DNA from: Desulforapulum autotrophicum HRM2
Lineage (GTDB): Bacteria > Desulfobacterota > Desulfobacteria > Desulfobacterales > Desulfobacteraceae
Assembly (NCBI RefSeq): GCF_000020365.1
Contig: NC_012108.1
Location: 434,001 to 498,000, forward strand
DNA length: 64,000 bases
Reading direction: 5' to 3'
This document shows, in pieces, positions 62,990 to 64,000 of the stretch (position 1 is the first letter of the stretch; each line of letters starts with the position of its first letter). A program made the position numbers and the translations under genes. Under the pieces are notes generated by a model that had not been told where the DNA came from, ran no database searches, and saw nothing but the letters and a program-made list of their open reading frames with translations.

Positions 62990-63064
62990 GTCAAAGCATT
63001 GTCAATGAAGGTGTTTCAAAATTTGTTGAGGCCGGGGCCATAACTCGCTCCGGCCATGCTGGTT
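62990..63064 (-). repeat. Dispersed hairpin repeat, copy in opposite orientation
   Basis: GCATTGTCAATGAAGGTGTT, then GAGGCCGGGGCCATAACTCG and CTCCGGCC, is the near-exact reverse complement of 617-700. Its outer end overlaps the thiD stop codon. Confidence 0.75.
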
Positions 63065-63881
63065 AGTCGTTTTTATTCCATAGGTTATAGAAGTGGTGTA
63101 CCGGGCCGTGGCCTTTGCCGGTTTGATATTTGGCACCGGCCTTGAGCGCCCCAGTGATATATTCTTTTGCCTGGGCCACGGCCCGGTGCAGGTCAAGGCC
63201 CCTGGCAAGGCCTGCGGCAATTGCAGACGAAAGGGTACAGCCGGTGCCGTGGGAATTTGGGGTGTTTATCCGGTCACAGGCAAAGGTCACCATGGTTTCC
63301 CGGGTGCGTTCATGTAAAAGGTCGTGGCTGGTCTGCCCGGTCAGGTGTCCACCCTTGATCAGAACATTGGCTGGACCAAGCAGTGCCAAGGCCCTGGCAG
63401 CTTCAGGCATCTGGTCGGCTGTTTCGACCGGTTGCCCGAGCAGCACGGACGCCTCGGGAAGGTTGGGGGTGATGAGGGTTGCCAGGGGTAAAAGCCTTTC
63501 CCTTAAGGCGGCCACGGCATCATCCCGGAGCAGCTTGTCGCCGCTTTTGGAAATCATTACCGGATCCACCACCACATTGGAGCAACGCCATTGTTCAAGT
63601 TTTGACGCAACAACCTCGATGACCTCAGGGGAGTGGAGCATGCCGATCTTGACGGCATCACAGCCAATATCTTCCATGACTGCATCAATTTGCCGGCCGA
63701 TGAATTCGGGCGGTACCGGGAAAATTCCCGTGACCTGCCAGGTGTTCTGGGCCGTGAGGGCCGTAATGGCAGACATGCCAAAAACGTCCAGGGCGGAAAA
63801 GGTTTTTAAATCTGCCTGGATGCCGGCACCACCGCCGCTGTCAGAACCGGCAATGGTCAGTGCTCGGAAATAGGATTTCAT
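63063..63881 (-). CDS. thiD: Hydroxymethylpyrimidine (phosphate) kinase ThiD
   Basis: A 272-residue kinase of thiamine synthesis: phosphorylates HMP and HMP-P. Motifs: ALTIAGSDSGGGAGIQADLK, NTWQVTGIFPVPPEFIGRQI, KIGMLHSPEVIEVVAS, VVVDPVMISKSGDKLL and the ATP-site NTPNSHGTGCTLSSAIAAGL. The ATG at 63881 has AAGGAG at better spacing than that at 63887. It follows a thiY-like gene closely, so it is probably a thiamine salvage operon. Confidence 0.95.
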   Translation of the reverse strand: MKSYFRALTIAGSDSGGGAGIQADLKTFSALDVFGMSAITALTAQNTWQVTGIFPVPPEFIGRQIDAVMEDIGCDAVKIGMLHSPEVIEVVASKLEQWRCSNVVVDPVMISKSGDKLLRDDAVAALRERLLPLATLITPNLPEASVLLGQPVETADQMPEAARALALLGPANVLIKGGHLTGQTSHDLLHERTRETMVTFACDRINTPNSHGTGCTLSSAIAAGLARGLDLHRAVAQAKEYITGALKAGAKYQTGKGHGPVHHFYNLWNKND

Positions 63882-63893
63882 TATCATTTCTCC

Positions 63894-64000
63894 TTACTCA
63901 TGCCAGGTGTGGATCAGCCCGGCGGTGTCCACATGGTTTTTAATGAGCCCATAGGTCAGGGCAAAATCGGCAAAGGCCTGCCATTTGGCTGGATCGTGGC
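63894..64000 (-). CDS. ThiY-like substrate-binding protein, C-terminal end only
   Basis: The last 34 codons (DPAKWQAFADFALTYGLIKN then HVDTAGLIHTWHE-stop) match the end of the ThiY/NMT1 proteins that bind thiamine pyrimidine precursors for an ABC importer. The rest lies beyond the right edge. The stop is 13 bases before the thiD start. Confidence 0.65.
   Translation of the reverse strand, partial: HDPAKWQAFADFALTYGLIKNHVDTAGLIHTWHE

Noticed and set aside
62139-63043. Open frames on both strands through the palindromic array
   Set aside because: Beyond the gabT fragment their codons come from palindromic DNA, which opens frames on both strands by chance.
1-64000. CRISPR arrays
   Set aside because: No series of regularly spaced identical direct repeats with unique spacers was seen; the repeats found are palindromic and dispersed, and no cas gene is present.

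Overview
The window reads as a chromosomal segment of a Gram-negative, strictly anaerobic bacterium. The most likely group is a sulfate-reducing Desulfobacterota of the Desulfobacteraceae type. This is an inference from gene content: a glycyl-radical enzyme with its activase, a NifB-like radical SAM protein, a ferredoxin-type aldo/keto reductase, lysine 2,3-aminomutase, sigma-54 control, LolA and OmpA-like envelope proteins, and many decayed mobile elements. No 16S rRNA is present and no database search was possible.

Layout. 0-15 kb: envelope-stress type genes (RcnB/CigR-like, BON lipoprotein, OmpA/VWA lipoprotein, DUF3300), an ABC-2 exporter with a 44-residue zinc-ribbon gene coupled behind it, an IS66 element with a perfect 8-bp target duplication, a sigma-54 activator, and lysine 2,3-aminomutase. 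Two sigma-54 promoters (before the BON operon and before an ABM-fold gene) each carry a GGTCATATATGACC-type palindrome about 125 bp upstream, which suggests one small regulon. 15-24 kb: an island with a decayed toxin-antitoxin pair, a primase-helicase-PLD (TOTE-type) conflict protein, two genes laid out like integron cassettes around an attC-like hairpin (one is an HNH nuclease), intact umuD and a broken umuC.

24-36 kb: small stress and regulatory genes (YeaQ/GlsB, GNAT, divergent Rrf2 and PNPOx-like pair), tRNA-Glu, then a housekeeping block: lytic transglycosylase, radA, rlmE, yebC, lolA, acyl-CoA ligase, dnaK, grpE and the SRP RNA. 36.9-43.6 kb: a complete four-gene Wadjet (JetABCD) anti-plasmid system. 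44-50 kb: aldo/keto reductase, a nifB-DUF364 pair without other nif genes, and a FemAB-like plus deacetylase-like pair. 50-57 kb: a cluster of membrane, phosphatase and ankyrin-repeat proteins interrupted by an insertion sequence.

57-64 kb: a broken LysR gene facing an operon of an atypical SDR, a GCVE-type glycyl-radical enzyme close to 4-hydroxyproline dehydratase but with apparent pocket changes, and its activase. After that come a gabT fragment interrupted by an array of long palindromes, then thiD and the end of a thiY-like gene. Pseudogenes and palindromic repeats are frequent throughout, as expected of a genome shaped by repeated insertion and decay.
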